Under the pieces are notes generated by a model that saw nothing but the letters and a program-made list of their open reading frames with translations, did not search any database and was not told the origin of the DNA. DNA of 64,000 bases from Superficieibacter electus (lineage in GTDB: Bacteria; Pseudomonadota; Gammaproteobacteria; Enterobacterales; Enterobacteriaceae): the NCBI RefSeq assembly GCF_002915575.1, contig NZ_PQGD01000001.1, forward strand, positions 124,001 to 188,000, in the 5' to 3' direction. This document shows, in pieces, positions 61,631-64,000 of the stretch (position 1 is its first letter; every line of letters begins with the position of its first letter). Made by a program: the position numbers and the translations under genes.

Positions 61631-63046
61631 ATGACAGAACTGCCCGCCAGCGTGCGCTGGCAACTCTGGATTGTGGCGTTTGGCTTTTTTATGCAGGCGC
61701 TGGATACCACCATTGTGAACACCGCCCTGCCCTCCATGGCACAAAGTCTCGGGGAGAGCCCGCTGCATATGCATATGGTGATTGTTGCCTATGTGCTGAC
61801 AGTGGCGGTGATGCTTCCCGCCAGCGGCTGGCTGGCGGACCGGGTCGGCGTGCGCAATATCTTCTGCGCTGCTATCGTGCTGTTTACGCTTGGCTCGTTA
61901 TTCTGCGCCCAGGCGAGCAATCTTAATGAGCTGGTGATGGCCCGCGTTTTACAGGGCGTGGGCGGCGCGATGATGGTGCCCGTCGGGCGGCTGACGGTAA
62001 TGAAGATCGTCCCGCGCGAGCAGTATATGGCGGCAATGACGTTCGTTACCCTGCCGGGACAGGTTGGCCCGCTGCTCGGTCCGGCGCTGGGCGGAGTGCT
62101 GGTGGAATACGCCTCCTGGCACTGGATCTTCCTGATTAACATTCCGGTCGGTATTGTCGGCGCGATTGCCACCCTGCTACTGATGCCCAACTATAAAATG
62201 CAAACCCGACGCTTTGACATGTCCGGGTTTATCCTGCTGGCGCTGGGGATGGCGACACTCACGCTGGCGCTCGACGGTCAGAAAGGGCTGGGCATTTCAA
62301 CGCTGGCACTGGCAGGGCTGGTGGTCGCTGGCGTGATGGCAATCCTGCTTTATCTGCGCCATGCGAAAGGTAACGATGCCGCGTTGTTCAACCTCAGCCT
62401 GTTTAAAACGCCAACCTTTTCTCTCGGTCTGGCGGGCAGCTTCGCCGGGCGGCTGGGCAGCGGCATGTTGCCCTTTATGACGCCGGTATTCCTGCAAATC
62501 GGCCTCGGCTTCTCCCCGTTTCACGCCGGGCTGATGATGATCCCGATGGTGCTCGGCAGTATGGGGATGAAACGGATTGTGGTTCAGGTAGTGAACCGCT
62601 TTGGCTACCGCCGCGTGCTGGTCGCCACCACCCTCGGACTGGCGCTGGTCAGCCTGCTGTTTATGAGCGTCGCCCTGCTCGGTTGGTACTGGCTGCTGCC
62701 GGTGGTGCTGTTTTTACAAGGAATGGTCAACTCGACCCGTTTCTCGTCAATGAATACCCTGACGCTGAAAGATCTGCCGGACGATCTGGCCAGCGGCGGT
62801 AACAGCCTGCTGTCGATGATCATGCAACTTTCCATGAGTATCGGCGTGACCGTCGCCGGACTGCTGCTGGGCATGTATGGTCATCAGCATGTCGCTGTTG
62901 ATAGCGGCACGTCGCACAGCGTCTTTATGTACACCTATTTCAGCATGGCTGTGATTATTGCCCTGCCCGCACTGATTTTTGCCCGCGTCCCGGATGACAC
63001 CAGTCAGAATGCGGTGATCGCACGGCGTAAAAGGAGACACTCGTGA
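61631..63046 (+). CDS. mdtD: MFS transporter MdtD
   Basis: A 471-residue major-facilitator protein of the 14-helix DHA2 group. It starts [20 protein letters not shown] with the motif [14 protein letters not shown] (the DHA2-type motif D1), followed by [13 protein letters not shown] (motif A) and [14 protein letters not shown]. In E. coli it is dispensable for MdtABC resistance and has been linked to citrate/iron export. It overlaps baeS by 4 bp (GTGA), so the sensor is translationally coupled. Confidence 0.95.
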   Translation: MTELPASVRWQLWIVAFGFFMQALDTTIVNTALPSMAQSLGESPLHMHMVIVAYVLTVAVMLPASGWLADRVGVRNIFCAAIVLFTLGSLFCAQASNLNELVMARVLQGVGGAMMVPVGRLTVMKIVPREQYMAAMTFVTLPGQVGPLLGPALGGVLVEYASWHWIFLINIPVGIVGAIATLLLMPNYKMQTRRFDMSGFILLALGMATLTLALDGQKGLGISTLALAGLVVAGVMAILLYLRHAKGNDAALFNLSLFKTPTFSLGLAGSFAGRLGSGMLPFMTPVFLQIGLGFSPFHAGLMMIPMVLGSMGMKRIVVQVVNRFGYRRVLVATTLGLALVSLLFMSVALLGWYWLLPVVLFLQGMVNSTRFSSMNTLTLKDLPDDLASGGNSLLSMIMQLSMSIGVTVAGLLLGMYGHQHVAVDSGTSHSVFMYTYFSMAVIIALPALIFARVPDDTSQNAVIARRKRRHS

Positions 63047-64000
63047 AGTTATGGCGGCCCGGCATTACCGGTAAACTGTTTCTGGCCATTTTCGCTACCT
63101 GCATTTTGCTGCTGGTGACGATGCACTGGGCGGTGCGCATCAGCTTTGAACGCGGCTTTATTGATTACATCAAACGCGGTAACGAGCAGCGGCTGCAAAT
63201 GCTCAGCGACGCGCTGAGCGATCAATATGAACTGCACGGCAACTGGCGCTTTTTACGCAATAACGACCGCTTTATTTTCCAGATCCTCCGCTCCTTCGAG
63301 CGTGACGATGAAGATCATCCGCATCCGGGTGGACCGGGACCAGAGCCGGGGCCGGGTCCAGGAATGCCGCCGCACGGCTGGCGCACGCAGTTCTGGGTCG
63401 TCGATCAGCAGCAGCAGGTGCTGGTGGGTCCTCGCGCCCCCGTCCCGCCAGACGGCACGCGCCGGGCAATAACAGTGGACGGGCAGCGCGTCGGAGAAGT
63501 CATCGCCTCCCCTGTCGAGCGCCTGACGCGCAATACCGATATCAATTTTGATCGTCAGCAGCGGCGCACCAGTTGGCTTATTGTCGCCCTCGCAACGCTG
63601 CTGGCCGCGCTCGCCACCTTCCCGCTGGCGCGCGGCCTGCTGGCACCGGTCAAACGACTGGTGGAAGGAACGCATAAGCTGGCGGCAGGAGACTTTTCAA
63701 CCCGCGTGGCGGCCAGCAGCCAGGATGAACTGGGCAGACTGGCACAGGACTTTAACCAGCTTGCCAGCACTCTGGAGCGAAACCAGCAGATGCGTCGCGA
63801 TCTAATGGCCGATATTTCGCATGAACTACGCACGCCGCTGGCGGTATTGCGCGGCGAACTGGAGGCCATTCAGGACGGCGTGCGCAAATTTACCCCCGAG
63901 TCGGTAAATTCGCTTCAGGCTGAGGTCGGTACGCTCACCAAACTGGTTGACGATCTGCATCAGCTTTCGATGTCGGACGAGGGGGCGCTGGCTTATCAGA
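63043..64000 (+). CDS. baeS: Envelope-stress sensor kinase BaeS (5' part)
   Basis: The sensor histidine kinase of BaeSR, which detects envelope stress and activates mdtABCD and spy. The start is GTG ([20 protein letters not shown]). About 319 codons are present before the window ends, against 467 in E. coli. Visible are TM1 (about 11-32), a periplasmic sensor, TM2 (about 167-190), a HAMP domain ([20 protein letters not shown]) and the H-box [18 protein letters not shown] with the phosphorylated His. The sensor has an expanded Pro/Gly stretch near residues 91-111. Confidence 0.97.
   Translation, partial: MKLWRPGITGKLFLAIFATCILLLVTMHWAVRISFERGFIDYIKRGNEQRLQMLSDALSDQYELHGNWRFLRNNDRFIFQILRSFERDDEDHPHPGGPGPEPGPGPGMPPHGWRTQFWVVDQQQQVLVGPRAPVPPDGTRRAITVDGQRVGEVIASPVERLTRNTDINFDRQQRRTSWLIVALATLLAALATFPLARGLLAPVKRLVEGTHKLAAGDFSTRVAASSQDELGRLAQDFNQLASTLERNQQMRRDLMADISHELRTPLAVLRGELEAIQDGVRKFTPESVNSLQAEVGTLTKLVDDLHQLSMSDEGALAYQ

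Overview
The window is a chromosomal segment of an enterobacterium. The gene order (ugd-gnd / O-antigen genes / galF / wcaM...wza / yegH / asmA / dcd / udk / yegE / alkA / yegD / yegJ / mdtABCD-baeS) and near-identical protein motifs are those of the his-distal region of Escherichia, Citrobacter, Salmonella and Enterobacter relatives. Dense CCCTCTCCCTGAGGGAGAGGG-type palindromes and several differences from E. coli K-12 argue against E. coli itself. I cannot fix the genus from sequence alone.

Layout. 1-3550: the 3' part of a UDP-glucuronate 4-epimerase, then ugd and gnd. 3697-8183: a very AT-rich, four-gene O-antigen cluster (wzy, two glycosyltransferases, wzx), all on the minus strand. It is driven from a leader at 8184-8632 that holds a JUMPstart/ops element and an RcsAB-like box overlapping a promoter. 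8633-33018: galF and the complete colanic acid operon wza-wzb-wzc-wcaABCDEF-gmd-fcl-gmm-wcaI-cpsB-cpsG-wcaJ-wzxC-wcaKLM, also minus strand, with a second JUMPstart/ops upstream of wza. Clusters of palindromic repeats sit in four gaps inside the operon (wcaA/wzc, gmd/wcaF, cpsG/cpsB, wcaJ/cpsG). 33691-43160: housekeeping genes yegH, asmA, dcd, udk, yegE (dgcE) and alkA.

43328-46956 is a three-gene plus-strand cassette between alkA and yegD, which are neighbours in E. coli K-12. It encodes an MBOAT acyltransferase, a membrane-anchored SGNH protein and an SGNH lipoprotein with an inserted domain. It resembles the PatA/PatB/Ape1 peptidoglycan O-acetylation/de-acetylation set, although other exopolysaccharide acetylation roles are possible. 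47044-49053 holds yegD and yegJ. 49235-53852 is an accessory island of decayed effectors and orphan immunity genes: a SUKH immunity gene, a frameshifted Rhs core fragment, a truncated H-repeat transposase, a Tli3-like lipoprotein, a Tle3-like effector remnant split by an amber codon, an Imm52-like gene and a small membrane protein. yegI, pphC and yegL, found here in E. coli K-12, are absent. 54191-64000 carries mdtABCD and the first two thirds of baeS.

How the parts work together. The left half makes surface polysaccharides. ugd with the 4-epimerase can supply UDP-GlcA and UDP-GalA, the colanic genes make GDP-mannose and GDP-fucose, and the two leaders share RfaH (ops) control and probably Rcs control. 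The right half concerns envelope maintenance and stress (AsmA, DgcE, BaeS/MdtABC), interrupted by an envelope-modification cassette and an interbacterial-defence island.
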